From contig NZ_FNMV01000004.1 in assembly GCF_900106645.1 (NCBI RefSeq), positions 62,001-126,000 of the forward strand: a DNA stretch of 64,000 nt, given 5' to 3'. Below, piece after piece: positions 29,693-39,147 of this stretch (positions within the stretch are counted from its first letter, which is position 1; each line of letters opens with the position of its first letter). Source of the stretch: Flavobacterium degerlachei. Lineage in GTDB: Bacteria > Bacteroidota > Bacteroidia > Flavobacteriales > Flavobacteriaceae. Below the pieces are notes generated by a model. It was not told where the DNA came from. It did no database searches and was given only the letters and a program-made list of their open reading frames with translations. Both the position numbers and the translations under genes were made by a program.

Positions 29693-32167
29693 ATGTTAGA
29701 TATAAAAGATTTTTCGATTTTTGAAAATCAGGTAAGTTTTGATTTTAAAGGGTTTTTAATAAAAATCGGAAGTTATTGGAAATGGTTCATATTGAGTTTA
29801 CTCATCACTTTTACTGTTGCCTATCAGGTGAATATTCGTAAAGGAAAAGTGTATAGTATGGAAACGCTTATTTCTGTAAAGGAAGAAAGTAATCCTCTAT
29901 TTACTTCTAATACAAGTTTGGTTTTTAACTGGGGAGGTACTTCTGATCAGGTTCAAACTATTTCAACTACGATACAATCAAGATCTCATAATGAGTTAGT
30001 CGTTGAAAAATTACAATATTACATTGATTATCTAGTTCAGGGCAAGTATAATATGGAAGATGCTTATGGAGCAGTTCCTTTTTATGTGCAAATCGATAAG
30101 TCAAAACCTCAAATAGCAGGAAGTCCAATCAGTATTACTTTTTTGAGCGATACCGAGTATGAGATTAAAATTCCATTTGCAAGTAACTCTGTTTCATTAG
30201 TGAATTATACTGATAATTCGTATAGTAAAACTTCAGTTGCGGTCGGGGATTTTGTAAAAAAGTACAAAGTAGGAGAACGAGTTGTGTTGCCTTTTTTGAA
30301 TTGGAAATTGCAAATAAATGACAACCCCGGTTTTTACAAAGGAAACGAGTATTTTGTTCAATTTAATGATTTTAATGGTACAGTCGCTCGTTATCAAGGA
30401 GTGAATGTGCGATCAGGAGACAAAGGGGGATCTATACTTACGCTGGGAATGCAGGGGGCAAATAAGGCAAGAATGGTTGAGTATCTTAATTCGACTGTAA
30501 AAATGCTAATCAAAAGACAATTGGACGGTAAAAACCAATTTGCGACAAACACGATTGCATTTATTGATAGCACCTTGGTTGCCATGGAATCACAGTTAAA
30601 GGAAACTGGAAATGAATTGAAATCATTTAGAAAGGGTAAAAATATTTATGATATAGAGCAAGGTGGTGCGAAATTCTCGGATAAGATGCTTGAATTTGAT
30701 GTCAAGAGAGACGAGGTGACCCGTAAAATCACTTACTATAATTCATTAAAAGCGTATTTGAAAAACAGTGTAGACTATTCTAAACTGCCAGCGCCATCAG
30801 TAGCCGGAATAGAAGATCCAAATGTGGTTGTCAATGTATCCAAACTGATTTCGCTTTCTACCCAAAGATCAGAAATGGCTTATGCCGTAAAAAGTGATAA
30901 GATTTTCAAAGATTTTGACAATCAGATGGAAGCCATTAAAAATGTATTATTGGTAAATATTGCTTCCGCAAAAGCGGAGTTGCAATTTGACCTGGCAACT
31001 GTGAATAGCAAAATTAATGAAACGGAAAGTACCATAAGAGACCTTCCGGATGACCAACAGGAACTGATTAAGATTAAACGAAAATATGATTTAAGCGATA
31101 ATATCTATAGCACCTTTCTTCAAAAAAGAAGTGAAGCGGATATTGTTAAAGCTGCAAATTTATCGGATATTCATTTTATAGATCCAGCAAAAGATGTAGG
31201 AGGAGGCTTAATAGGTAATAAGACGTCAGTGAATTATGTATTGGCATTATTTCTGGGTATTTTGTTTCCGTTACTTTTTGTCTTTTTCATTTTCTTTATC
31301 AATAATTCAATACAGAATACGGAAGACATTAATAAACTGACTAAAATCCCATTGATTGGGGTTGTGGGTTTAAATAAAGAAATCTCTGAATTAGCGGTTT
31401 TTGACCGACCTAAATCAGCTTTGTCAGAATCTTTCAGGGCCATTCGTTCTTCATTACAGTATTTGTACAAGCAGAAGAATGTTGATGGAGCAAAAACACT
31501 TATGATTACATCGTCAGTCAGTGGAGAAGGAAAAACATTTTGTTGTATAAATATAGCTACTGTTTTTGCTTTAAGCGGAAAAAAGACGGTGATTATTGGA
31601 CTCGATTTAAGGAAGCCTAAACTGTATGAGGAGTTTAATTTGGCAAATGACGTTGGAATCGTAAATTACTTAATCAAACAAAAAAGCTTAGACGAAATTG
31701 TTAATCATACTCAGGTTCCTTATCTGGATGTAATCTTGTCTGGCCCTATTCCGCCTAACCCATCAGAATTAATTATGGGTGATTCTATGGCTGAATTAAT
31801 TGAAGAATTAAAGAAAACCTACGATTATATTATTTTAGATACGCCACCTGTTGGTTTGGTGTCAGACGCATTAGAATTATCTCAATATGCTGATGTTACC
31901 TTGTATATAGTGAGACAAAATTTTTCGAAAAAAGAAATGATTACCTTGCTCAACAATAGAATTAAACGAGGGGAATTAGACAATGCATCTATTATTTTTA
32001 ATGGGTTTGAGAATAAGGCGAAATACGGTGCAGGTTACGGTTACGGTTATGGCTATGGCTATGGCAATGGCTATGGGACTTATTCAAATGGTTATGATGA
32101 TGAAGGAGAGCCTAAAACGGCTATTCAAAAAATGATTAGTAAGTTCCGCAAAGGACTAGGTATATAA
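29693..32167 (+). CDS. wzc: Capsular polysaccharide tyrosine autokinase, Wzc type (copy 1)
   Basis: Inner-membrane co-polymerase that controls chain length and drives export by cycling Tyr phosphorylation. The 824-aa protein has a Wzz domain flanked by membrane helices near residues 30-50 and 515-535. A cytosolic BY-kinase domain follows: Walker A in SVSGEGKTF (about 606-614), Walker A' GLDLRKP and Walker B DYIILDTPP. The C-terminus is a Gly-Tyr repeat with nine tyrosines in the KYGAG...NGYDD stretch, the autophosphorylation cluster. The repeat is built from 6-bp GGTTAC/GGCTAT units that could slip in replication. Confidence 0.95.
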   Translation: MLDIKDFSIFENQVSFDFKGFLIKIGSYWKWFILSLLITFTVAYQVNIRKGKVYSMETLISVKEESNPLFTSNTSLVFNWGGTSDQVQTISTTIQSRSHNELVVEKLQYYIDYLVQGKYNMEDAYGAVPFYVQIDKSKPQIAGSPISITFLSDTEYEIKIPFASNSVSLVNYTDNSYSKTSVAVGDFVKKYKVGERVVLPFLNWKLQINDNPGFYKGNEYFVQFNDFNGTVARYQGVNVRSGDKGGSILTLGMQGANKARMVEYLNSTVKMLIKRQLDGKNQFATNTIAFIDSTLVAMESQLKETGNELKSFRKGKNIYDIEQGGAKFSDKMLEFDVKRDEVTRKITYYNSLKAYLKNSVDYSKLPAPSVAGIEDPNVVVNVSKLISLSTQRSEMAYAVKSDKIFKDFDNQMEAIKNVLLVNIASAKAELQFDLATVNSKINETESTIRDLPDDQQELIKIKRKYDLSDNIYSTFLQKRSEADIVKAANLSDIHFIDPAKDVGGGLIGNKTSVNYVLALFLGILFPLLFVFFIFFINNSIQNTEDINKLTKIPLIGVVGLNKEISELAVFDRPKSALSESFRAIRSSLQYLYKQKNVDGAKTLMITSSVSGEGKTFCCINIATVFALSGKKTVIIGLDLRKPKLYEEFNLANDVGIVNYLIKQKSLDEIVNHTQVPYLDVILSGPIPPNPSELIMGDSMAELIEELKKTYDYIILDTPPVGLVSDALELSQYADVTLYIVRQNFSKKEMITLLNNRIKRGELDNASIIFNGFENKAKYGAGYGYGYGYGYGNGYGTYSNGYDDEGEPKTAIQKMISKFRKGLGI

Positions 32168-32179
32168 ATAGATTAGAAA

Positions 32180-33166
32180 ATGATGAAAGAAGAAACGAGA
32201 AGTACGATACTAATCACGGGAGGGGCAGGATTTATTGGGTCTAATCTAAGTGAATATTTTTTGTCAAAAGGGTATAAGGTAGTTTGTTTGGATAATTTTG
32301 CCACTGGGCACAGACACAATTTAAAGGACTTTATAAATAACCCCAATTATCGATTGATTGAAGGGGACATACGTAATGCAGCTGATTGTGCCAATGCCGT
32401 AAAAGGTGTTGATTATGTGTTGCATCAAGCCGCTTTAGGGTCGGTGCCACGTTCTATAAACGATCCGGTTACGACTAATGATGTAAATGTCTCTGGTTTT
32501 TTGAATATGCTAGTGGCTGCTACAGATGCTAAGGTAAAACGATTTGTTTATGCTGCTAGTTCATCTACTTACGGAGATTCTGTTGGCTTGCCGAAAGTGG
32601 AAGATGTTATTGGGAAACCCTTGTCTCCGTATGCGATAACCAAATATGTAAACGAATTATATGCTGAAATTTTCAGTAAAACCTATGGACTAGAAACGAT
32701 AGGTCTTCGGTATTTTAATGTTTTTGGTAGAAAACAGGACCCTAAAGGTGCCTACGCTGCCGTAATCCCGAAATTTGTGATGCAATTAATGCAGCATGAA
32801 AGTCCTGTGATTAATGGGGATGGGAATTACTCACGAGATTTTACCTATATCGATAATGTCATTCAAATGAATGAATTGGCGATCACTACTACAAATGAAT
32901 TGGCTGTGAATACGGTTTATAATACGGCTTTCGGAGATAGGAATACATTGAATAATTTAGTAAATTATCTAAAGGAGTTTTTATCGAAATACGATCCAGA
33001 AATAGCAAATGTCGCTATAGAGTATGGTCCAAATAGAGCGGGAGATATTCCGCATTCTTTGGCAAGTATTGATAAGGCAAAGGAACTTTTAGCCTACGAC
33101 CCGAAATTTTCTTTACAGCAAGGTCTTGAAGAAGCGGTGGATTGGTATTGGAATAACCTGCGTTGA
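32180..33166 (+). CDS. UDP-GlcNAc 4-epimerase-like SDR (WbpP/TviC type), copy 1
   Basis: Extended short-chain dehydrogenase predicted to interconvert UDP-GlcNAc and UDP-GalNAc. The 328-aa protein shows the NAD motif TGGAGFIGSNL, the SSSTYG serine region and the catalytic YAITK (Tyr151, Lys155). The run SVPRSINDPVTTNDVNVSG is typical of WbpP/TviC. The product would feed the nucleotide-sugar dehydrogenase at 36027. A close paralogue is at 60579. Sugar specificity is inferred from family. Confidence 0.85.
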   Translation: MMKEETRSTILITGGAGFIGSNLSEYFLSKGYKVVCLDNFATGHRHNLKDFINNPNYRLIEGDIRNAADCANAVKGVDYVLHQAALGSVPRSINDPVTTNDVNVSGFLNMLVAATDAKVKRFVYAASSSTYGDSVGLPKVEDVIGKPLSPYAITKYVNELYAEIFSKTYGLETIGLRYFNVFGRKQDPKGAYAAVIPKFVMQLMQHESPVINGDGNYSRDFTYIDNVIQMNELAITTTNELAVNTVYNTAFGDRNTLNNLVNYLKEFLSKYDPEIANVAIEYGPNRAGDIPHSLASIDKAKELLAYDPKFSLQQGLEEAVDWYWNNLR

Positions 33167-33174
33167 GAAAGAGT

Positions 33175-33272
33175 AAAGAGAATAGAATAAAGAGAATAGA
33201 ATAAAGAGAATAGAATAAAGAGAATAGAATAAAGAGAAGAGAATAAAGAGAAGAGAACAAAGAATAAAAAAA
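33175..33272. repeat. 14-bp tandem repeat between the epimerase gene and ugd
   Basis: Six units of AAAGAGAATAGAAT fill 33175-33258. Units 1-4 are exact, unit 5 has AAGAGAAT and unit 6 ends in C; a partial unit follows to about 33268. Each unit is two 7-bp halves, so the period is again a multiple of 7, as in the heptamer arrays elsewhere in this locus. The array is purine-only on the + strand except for the T residues and ends about 10 nt before the ugd ATG. Confidence 0.95.
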
Positions 33273-33278
33273 ATAGAA

Positions 33279-34670
33279 ATGAAAATTACAAAAATTTGTT
33301 GCATCGGGGCAGGATATGTTGGTGGACCTACAATGGCTATTATTGCCCAAAAATGCCCTCAAATTCAGGTTACAGTGGTCGATTTGAATGAAGAGAGAAT
33401 CGCCGCATGGAATGATGAAGACGTTGATAATATTCCAATTTACGAACCGGGCTTGTCAGAGATTGTAAAGGAAGCAAGAGGAAGAAATTTATTTTTCTCT
33501 ACCAATGTTGAAAAAGCCATTGATGAAGCGCAAATAATTTTTATATCAGTGAATACGCCTACTAAAACTTATGGTAAAGGAAAAGGTATGGCTGCTGATT
33601 TGAAATTCATTGAATTATGTGCCAGACAAATTGCTAAAATAGCAAAAGACGATAAAATTGTTGTTGAAAAATCAACGCTTCCAGTAAGAACTGCTGAGGC
33701 TATAAAAAGTATTTTAGATAATACTGGGAATGGTGTACAATTTCAAATTCTTTCTAACCCAGAATTTTTGGCGGAAGGAACTGCAGTGCAGGATTTGTTA
33801 AACCCAGACCGAATATTAATTGGAGGAGATACTACTGAAGAAGGACAAAAAGCAATACAAGCATTGGTAGATGTGTACGCTAATTGGGTACCTACGGATA
33901 AAATATTGACTACGAACGTTTGGTCGTCAGAGTTATCTAAATTGACTGCTAATGCATTTTTAGCGCAGAGAATATCTTCGGTAAACGCAATGTCAGAATT
34001 GTGTGAAAAAACGGGTGCTGATGTGAACGAAGTAGCAAAAGCCATTGGAATGGATAGTAGAATTGGGGCAAAGTTCCTTAAAGCTTCTGTAGGTTTTGGA
34101 GGCTCTTGTTTTCAAAAAGATATTTTGAATTTAGTTTACATTGCTAAATCCTATGGATTGCACGAAGTGGCTGATTATTGGGAACAGGTAATTATTATGA
34201 ATGACTACCAAAAAAGACGTTTTTCTAATAAAATAGTACAAACCTTATATAACACAGTAGCCGATAAAAAAATTGCATTCTTGGGATGGGCTTTCAAAAA
34301 AGATACCAACGACACCAGAGAATCAGCTGCCATTTATGTTGCGGATGATTTAATCAATGAGCAAGCGCAAATTGCGGTTTATGACCCAAAGGTGTCCGCT
34401 AAAAAGGTCCTAGCTGACCTAGATTATCTCGAAACACGATCTACAGAAAAAAATAGTGCCTGTGTTACTTCATTTGATGATCCTTATGAAGCCTGTGCAA
34501 ATGCACATGCCATAGCCGTGCTGACAGAATGGGATGAGTTTGTGCAGTATGATTGGCAAAAAATCTATGACTCCATGCAAAAGCCTGCTTTTGTCTTTGA
34601 TGGAAGAAATATTTTAGATCGTGCTAAAATGGAGGAAATTGGATTTGTGTGCCAAGCGATAGGTTCTTAG
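33279..34670 (+). CDS. ugd: UDP-glucose 6-dehydrogenase
   Basis: Oxidises UDP-glucose to UDP-glucuronate with two NAD. The 463-aa protein is of the longer, animal-like class: [17 protein letters not shown] site, [45 protein letters not shown], catalytic Cys277 in [10 protein letters not shown], and a C-terminal UDP-binding domain with [18 protein letters not shown]. It provides glucuronic acid for the polymer. A 14-bp tandem repeat lies directly upstream. Confidence 0.95.
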   Translation: MKITKICCIGAGYVGGPTMAIIAQKCPQIQVTVVDLNEERIAAWNDEDVDNIPIYEPGLSEIVKEARGRNLFFSTNVEKAIDEAQIIFISVNTPTKTYGKGKGMAADLKFIELCARQIAKIAKDDKIVVEKSTLPVRTAEAIKSILDNTGNGVQFQILSNPEFLAEGTAVQDLLNPDRILIGGDTTEEGQKAIQALVDVYANWVPTDKILTTNVWSSELSKLTANAFLAQRISSVNAMSELCEKTGADVNEVAKAIGMDSRIGAKFLKASVGFGGSCFQKDILNLVYIAKSYGLHEVADYWEQVIIMNDYQKRRFSNKIVQTLYNTVADKKIAFLGWAFKKDTNDTRESAAIYVADDLINEQAQIAVYDPKVSAKKVLADLDYLETRSTEKNSACVTSFDDPYEACANAHAIAVLTEWDEFVQYDWQKIYDSMQKPAFVFDGRNILDRAKMEEIGFVCQAIGS

Positions 34671-34824
34671 TTGAAGGGTTTGAAAGTTTAAGGTTTAAGA
34701 GTTTAAAGGTTTAAGGGGTGCAAAGCTATAGAGTTACAAAGTAAAGAATTGTAAGCATGTTTTCATCTTTGTAAGCGATTCTAACTTCTGAAATTAAATA
34801 ATAATTTATGACAATACAATATAA

Positions 34825-35292
34825 ATGATGAACTGGTATGTAGTTTATACAAAACCGAAGTGGGAAAAGAAAGTTGCTGAACAATTAACTAAATTCGGTG
34901 TTGAATGTTACTGTCCATTAATCACAAAAGTGCGTCAATGGTCAGACCGCAAGAAAAAGGTTGAAGTGCCGCTTTTTAATTCCTATGTATTTGTTCAGCT
35001 GTCTGAGGCGGATCGTAATTCTGTCTTCCAGTCGGTTGGAGTGGTGCGCTATTTATTTTGGTTGGGGAAACCCGCTATTGTCCGCAATGAAGAAATTAGT
35101 ACGATAAAAAATTGGCTTAGTACACCGGAACAATGTGATGTATCTGTAGATGCATTTCAAATTGGAGATAAAATCACCTTAGAATCTGGGCCATTCATTG
35201 CACAGGAGGCCACTGTACAGGAAATTAAAAACACCCATTATGTTCTGGTATTGGAATCAATGGGATGTACCTTAAAAATGAATTTTAAATAA
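34825..35292 (+). CDS. UpxY-type NusG paralogue (transcription antiterminator)
   Basis: The 155-aa protein has the NGN domain (MNWYVVYTKPKWEKKVAEQL, VPLFNSYVFVQLSEADR, VVRYLFWLGKPAIVRNEE) and a short C-terminal KOW-like part (FQIGDKITLESGPF). In Bacteroides, UpxY proteins stop premature termination in the leader of their own capsule operon. A second ATG three bases later is an equal start. It lies just before a 734-nt gene-free stretch with a strong terminator, which fits a role in controlling the central module. Confidence 0.88.
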   Translation: MMNWYVVYTKPKWEKKVAEQLTKFGVECYCPLITKVRQWSDRKKKVEVPLFNSYVFVQLSEADRNSVFQSVGVVRYLFWLGKPAIVRNEEISTIKNWLSTPEQCDVSVDAFQIGDKITLESGPFIAQEATVQEIKNTHYVLVLESMGCTLKMNFK

Positions 35293-35906
35293 ATGTTATG
35301 TAAGTTTTTCATACTATTTTAAAAGAATTGCTTATTAGTCAATTAGCTCAGAGGTTCTGCAATTCTAAAGAAGAGACCCAGCTATTTGATTTTTGAATAT
35401 TACACTGAAATCTATAGTCGAATCATATTTTTAGTTATTAGAAATCAATTCGAAGTCTGATTATTAACAAAATTAAAAAGGTCAAGTTTACCAAATTTAA
35501 ATATTGGGTAAGCTTGGCCTTTTTTGATATAAATTTTGACTTGGCTTGGAGTGACATTGTAGAGACTGATACCCTAGTTTTTGGATTTACATTCGAAAAG
35601 CGAAAAGAAGATACATTGAGAATCTGATTCTTTATTTAGGGGTAATAGTATTAGAACTATACTAAATGATACTGTGTTTTGAATAACTAAAGGGGCGAGC
35701 ATTAATAACGTAGGTTTTTCTTATAAAAACAAGCTTAAGTGGGGTTTGGACTCTAACCTAATTAGGTGATATTTTTATGTAAATAAAATGTTAAATGAAT
35801 GTATTGTTTATTGATATTCAGGTATTTGCGTTTGTGATAGCGCATTAACTCTCTACTGGCGTCTTTTAAAACAAAAATCGTAGTGAAAAGAACGATTAAA
35901 TCTCCC
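35293..35906 (+). other. Gene-free region downstream of the UpxY-type gene
   Basis: No ORF here looks real. Structures seen: AGAATTGC / GCAATTCT inverted repeat around 35325-35375, a strong terminator at 35477-35525, and the palindrome ACCTAATTAGGT at 35756-35767. A short AGCTCAGAGGTTC stretch recalls a tRNA D-arm, but no T-arm or acceptor pairing follows. The region separates the left module from the central module and may be the site where the antiterminator acts. Confidence 0.5.
35477..35525 (+). terminator. Strong terminator downstream of the UpxY-type gene
   Basis: A 16-bp stem joins 35477-35492 (AAAGGTCAAGTTTACC) with 35507-35522 (GGTAAGCTTGGCCTTT) through two G-U pairs; loop of 14 nt, then T-run. 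It could end the left module or be a conditional stop read through with the UpxY-type factor. Confidence 0.85.
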
Positions 35907-35914
35907 TATATTTG
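35907..35914 (+). promoter_or_regulatory. Promoter -7 box of the central module
   Basis: TATATTTG fits the -7 box. The leader would be about 105 nt and contains the perfect palindrome CCACAATATTGTGG (35941-35954) and a CTACC/GGTAG pairing around it. Confidence 0.55.
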
Positions 35915-36026
35915 CCAACTCAAATTTTGCTTACTTTCTACCACAATATTGTGGGTTGGAAATGCGAAGCGGTAGGATGTATTCAACTATATGCCCTAAA
36001 TTGTGTAAAGATTTACTTCAGTAAAA

Positions 36027-37310
36027 ATGGTTTCAAATATAAAAATAGCGGTTATAGGTCTTGGTTACGTTGGTTTACCATTGGCGCGATTATTTGCCAC
36101 AAAACATGCAGTAATCGGATTTGACATTAATGAATCAAGGGTTGCCGAATTAAAATCAGCCTATGATGCGACACTCGAAATTGATTCGATTTCGTTGTCG
36201 AATGTCTTGGTTGAAAAAACAAGTGCTGCAGTTGGTCTGTATTGTACTTCTGTTTTAGAGGAAGTAACTGATTGTAATTATTATGTGGTTACAGTGCCTA
36301 CACCAGTTGATAAAAATAACCGTCCTGACTTGACTCCACTATACAGATCATCTGAAACAGTAGGGAAACTATTGAAAAAAGGAGATATTGTAATTTATGA
36401 ATCTACGGTGTATCCGGGCGTGACTGAAGAAGAGTGTGTGCCTGTTTTGGAACGCGTATCTGGACTAAAATTTAATGTTGATTTCTTCGTGGGATACTCT
36501 CCTGAGAGAATAAATCCTGGAGACAAAGAGCATACAGTAGATAAAATATTAAAAGTGACTTCAGGTTCCACTCCTGAAATTGGCCAAAAAGTAAATGAGT
36601 TGTACCAATCCGTGATTACGGCTGGTACGCATCTGGCACCATCAATTAAAGTTGCCGAGGCAGCAAAGGTGATAGAGAATTCGCAACGAGACATTAATAT
36701 TGCATTTGTAAACGAATTGGCTAAAATATTCCAATTGTTGGATATCGATACCCAGGCTGTTTTAGAAGCTGCGGGTACCAAATGGAATTTTCTTCCTTTT
36801 AAACCGGGTTTAGTAGGAGGTCATTGTATTGGTGTTGATCCTTATTATTTGGCACAAAAAGCACAAGAAATGGGGTATCATCCCGAAATTATTTTGGCTG
36901 GAAGACGCTTGAATGATAGTATGGGAGAATATGTTGCTTCTCAAATTGTGAAGTTAATGATCAAGAAAGGGATTTCAGTTAATGGAGCTACGCTCTTAAT
37001 GCTTGGGATTACTTTCAAAGAGAATTGCCCTGATGTTCGCAATACTAAAATTGTGGATGTGATTGCCGCTTTAGCTGATTACGGTATTAGCGTTTCTATA
37101 TACGACCCTTTGGCTAGTCCAGAAGCAGTCAATAAAGAATACAAATTAGTAACGAGCAATACGGTTCCCAATCAAAAGTTTGATGCAGTAGTTTTGGCTG
37201 TAGCACACTCTGAATTTTTGGACATGGATTTATCGCAGTTACAAAATACAAATAGTCTGTTGTATGACGTTAAAGGGGTTTTAGGTGACAATGTGGATGG
37301 TAGACTGTAA
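36027..37310 (+). CDS. UDP-N-acetylhexosamine 6-dehydrogenase (WbpO/TviB type), copy 1
   Basis: Predicted to oxidise UDP-GalNAc (or UDP-GlcNAc) to the uronic acid, after the WbpP/TviC-like epimerase. The 427-aa protein has VIGLGYVGLPLARLFATK, TVPTPVDKNNRPDLTPL, YESTVYPGVTEEECVP, GYSPERINPGDKEH and catalytic Cys267 in VGGHCIGVDPYYLA, and the C-terminal GITFKENCPDVRNTK. A close paralogue is at 61610. It is the first gene after the promoter at 35907. Confidence 0.87.
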   Translation: MVSNIKIAVIGLGYVGLPLARLFATKHAVIGFDINESRVAELKSAYDATLEIDSISLSNVLVEKTSAAVGLYCTSVLEEVTDCNYYVVTVPTPVDKNNRPDLTPLYRSSETVGKLLKKGDIVIYESTVYPGVTEEECVPVLERVSGLKFNVDFFVGYSPERINPGDKEHTVDKILKVTSGSTPEIGQKVNELYQSVITAGTHLAPSIKVAEAAKVIENSQRDINIAFVNELAKIFQLLDIDTQAVLEAAGTKWNFLPFKPGLVGGHCIGVDPYYLAQKAQEMGYHPEIILAGRRLNDSMGEYVASQIVKLMIKKGISVNGATLLMLGITFKENCPDVRNTKIVDVIAALADYGISVSIYDPLASPEAVNKEYKLVTSNTVPNQKFDAVVLAVAHSEFLDMDLSQLQNTNSLLYDVKGVLGDNVDGRL

Positions 37311-37647
37311 AAGTCGTTGATCGTTTTTCGTTTTTCGTCCATCGTCTATCGTCTATCGGTAAAAGAAAAACGTTTACGTTTTTCTATCGAACATCGTCTT
37401 TCGTTCACCGTTCACCGTTCACCGTTCACCGTTCACCGTTCACCGTTCACCGTTCACCGTTCACCGTACATCGAACATCGAACATCGTCTTTCGTTCACC
37501 GTTCACCGTCCATCGTTGACCGAATGGCGAAAAACGTTTCACGTTTTTCCAACGAACAACGAACAACGAACAACGAACAACGAACAACGAACATCGAACA
37601 TCGAACATCGAAAAACGAAAAACGAGCATCGAACTAACGAATAAAAT
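37311..37647. repeat. Heptamer-repeat/hairpin element 1 (composite)
   Basis: This fills the whole gap between the dehydrogenase and the four-helix-bundle gene. Order: GTCTATC-type heptamers; hairpin GAAAAACGT/ACGTTTTTC (37365-37384, loop TT); nine GTTCACC units (37403-37465); GAACATC units and further GTTCACC; a second hairpin (37529-37549, loop TTC); then GAACAAC x5 and GAACATC x3 (37554-37609) and degenerate units up to 37630. Bases 37515-37558 are identical to 38061-38104 in element 2. No protein is supported despite open frames. Confidence 0.9.
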
Positions 37648-37995
37648 ATGGAATCCAATTTAGAAGTATGGAAAACTGCGCATCAATTGACATTGGCCGT
37701 ATATAAAGTTACTCAGGACTTTCCGAAGTCGGAGCAATTTGGTCTTACAAGTCAAGTGAGAAGAAGTGCCGCTAGTGTACCTACTAATATAATTGAAGGC
37801 CAAGCCAGACAATATAAAAAGGAATTCATTCAGTTCTTATATATTTCAAAAGGATCTTTAGAAGAAACAAATTATCATTTATTTTTATCTAAGGAACTAG
37901 GGTACATTGTAGAGGATGACTATAAAATGTTGTCTGAATTATGCACAAGAATAAAAATGATGTTGTATAAATTGATAAAGTCGTTGGCGGCATAG
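37648..37995 (+). CDS. Four-helix-bundle protein (23S rRNA intervening-sequence protein family)
   Basis: The 115-aa protein (MESNLEVWKTAHQLTLAVY...) has the family core FPKSEQFGLTSQVRRSAASVPTNI-type segment and EFIQFLYISKGSLEETNYHL. Members occur inside 23S rRNA intervening sequences, and structural relatives include the Avd protein of diversity-generating retroelements; the molecular role is unsettled. It has no clear link to polysaccharide synthesis. It is bracketed by two heptamer elements sharing a 44-nt identical core in direct orientation, which suggests it is a passenger. Confidence 0.9.
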   Translation: MESNLEVWKTAHQLTLAVYKVTQDFPKSEQFGLTSQVRRSAASVPTNIIEGQARQYKKEFIQFLYISKGSLEETNYHLFLSKELGYIVEDDYKMLSELCTRIKMMLYKLIKSLAA

Positions 37996-38139
37996 CCGTT
38001 TTTCGTTGACCGTCGACAGTTCACCGTCCATCGTTGACCGTTTGTCGAAAATCGTCCACCGTTGACCGAATGGCGAAAAACGTTTCACGTTTTTCCAACG
38101 AACATCGAACATCGAACAACGAACAACGAATAAAAAAAT
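37996..38139. repeat. Heptamer-repeat/hairpin element 2
   Basis: Left part has GTTGACC, GTCCATC and GTCCACC-type heptamers. The hairpin is GAAAAACGT (38075-38083) with ACGTTTTTC (38087-38095), loop TTC. The right part is two GAACATC and two GAACAAC units, then GAATAAAAAAAT before the manC ATG. The 44-nt core 38061-38104 equals 37515-37558. Confidence 0.9.
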
Positions 38140-39147
38140 ATGGAAAATAAACATTCAATCACGCATGTCATTCTCACAGGAGGGGTAGGAAGTCGTTTGT
38201 GGCCTTTGTCACGCAAAAGTCAACCGAAACAATACCTTGACATTTTTGACGGTAAATCGTTGTTTGAAATGACCGTTGATCGCAATCGCAATATTGCTGA
38301 TAAAGTGATGGTCGTTGGGAATATTGATAACTGTCATTTGAGCCGAAAAGTATTAGAGAAATCAAATACGGAATACATCGATATTATCGAGTCGACTCCA
38401 CGAAATACGGCTGCAGCCATTGCATTTGCTGCATTTGCTGCTGATCCGGACGATATTTTGATTATCACCCCATCGGATCATATTATTGATGATATGGAAA
38501 ACTATGAAACGGCTATTGAAGAAGCAGTTGAAAAAGCATCACAGGGATACATTGTTACTTTTGGTATTGTACCTACAAAGCCGGAAACGGGATATGGGTA
38601 CATAGAGCGCAAAGGGGACGATGTAATTTCTTTTAGAGAAAAACCCAATCAGGTTTCAGCCAGAGATTTTATAGCCAAAGGAAATTTTCTTTGGAACAGT
38701 GGGATGTTTTGCTTTAAAGCAAGCGTTTTATTGGAAGAATTGAAAGCCTTTCATCCTGAAGTTTATGAGAAATCAAAACTGGTTTGGGAAAGTAACACGA
38801 ATGGAAATTTAGATTTGGCACTATCTCTTGATATTCCTTCAATCAGCATTGATTATGCGGTGATGGAACGCTCTAAGAAAATAAAAGTGGTTTCCTCTCA
38901 ATTTGCCTGGTCTGATTTGGGTTCATTTGAATCGGTATATGACTATTTGGTTAGCATTGGTCATACAGTCGATGAAAACGGAAACATGGTGATTGGGACT
39001 GATAATTATACGGCTTTTATAGGGGTTAAAGACACGATTTTTGTTTATACGGCTACGGCTAATTTAATTTTGAAAAAAGAATTTTCACAGGATGTTAAGA
39101 GTGTGTATAATGCTCTTGCAAGAGACAATTCGGATTTATTGAATTAA
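38140..39147 (+). CDS. manC: Mannose-1-phosphate guanylyltransferase
   Basis: Makes GDP-mannose from GTP and mannose-1-phosphate. The 335-aa protein has the pyrophosphorylase signature LTGGVGSRLWPLSRKSQPKQ (about residues 12-31), TPSDHIIDD, and FREKPNQ with NSGMFCFKASVLLEEL. It lacks the C-terminal phosphomannose isomerase cupin domain of bifunctional ManC/AlgA proteins, so mannose-6-phosphate must come from elsewhere. It supplies gmd and fcl downstream. Confidence 0.94.
   Translation: MENKHSITHVILTGGVGSRLWPLSRKSQPKQYLDIFDGKSLFEMTVDRNRNIADKVMVVGNIDNCHLSRKVLEKSNTEYIDIIESTPRNTAAAIAFAAFAADPDDILIITPSDHIIDDMENYETAIEEAVEKASQGYIVTFGIVPTKPETGYGYIERKGDDVISFREKPNQVSARDFIAKGNFLWNSGMFCFKASVLLEELKAFHPEVYEKSKLVWESNTNGNLDLALSLDIPSISIDYAVMERSKKIKVVSSQFAWSDLGSFESVYDYLVSIGHTVDENGNMVIGTDNYTAFIGVKDTIFVYTATANLILKKEFSQDVKSVYNALARDNSDLLN

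Noticed and set aside
33015..33362. Minus-strand ORF over the 14-bp repeat
   Set aside because: Low-complexity translation of the tandem repeat that overlaps the epimerase and ugd genes.
35335..35395. Possible tRNA (AGCTCAGAGGTTC stretch)
   Set aside because: Only a D-arm-like phrase is present. No T-loop or matching acceptor stem was found.
37403..37465. CRISPR-like array
   Set aside because: Units are 7 bp and contiguous with no spacers, and no cas genes are near.
37648..37995. Diversity-generating retroelement accessory (Avd)
   Set aside because: The fold is related, but no reverse transcriptase, template repeat or variable repeat is in the window.
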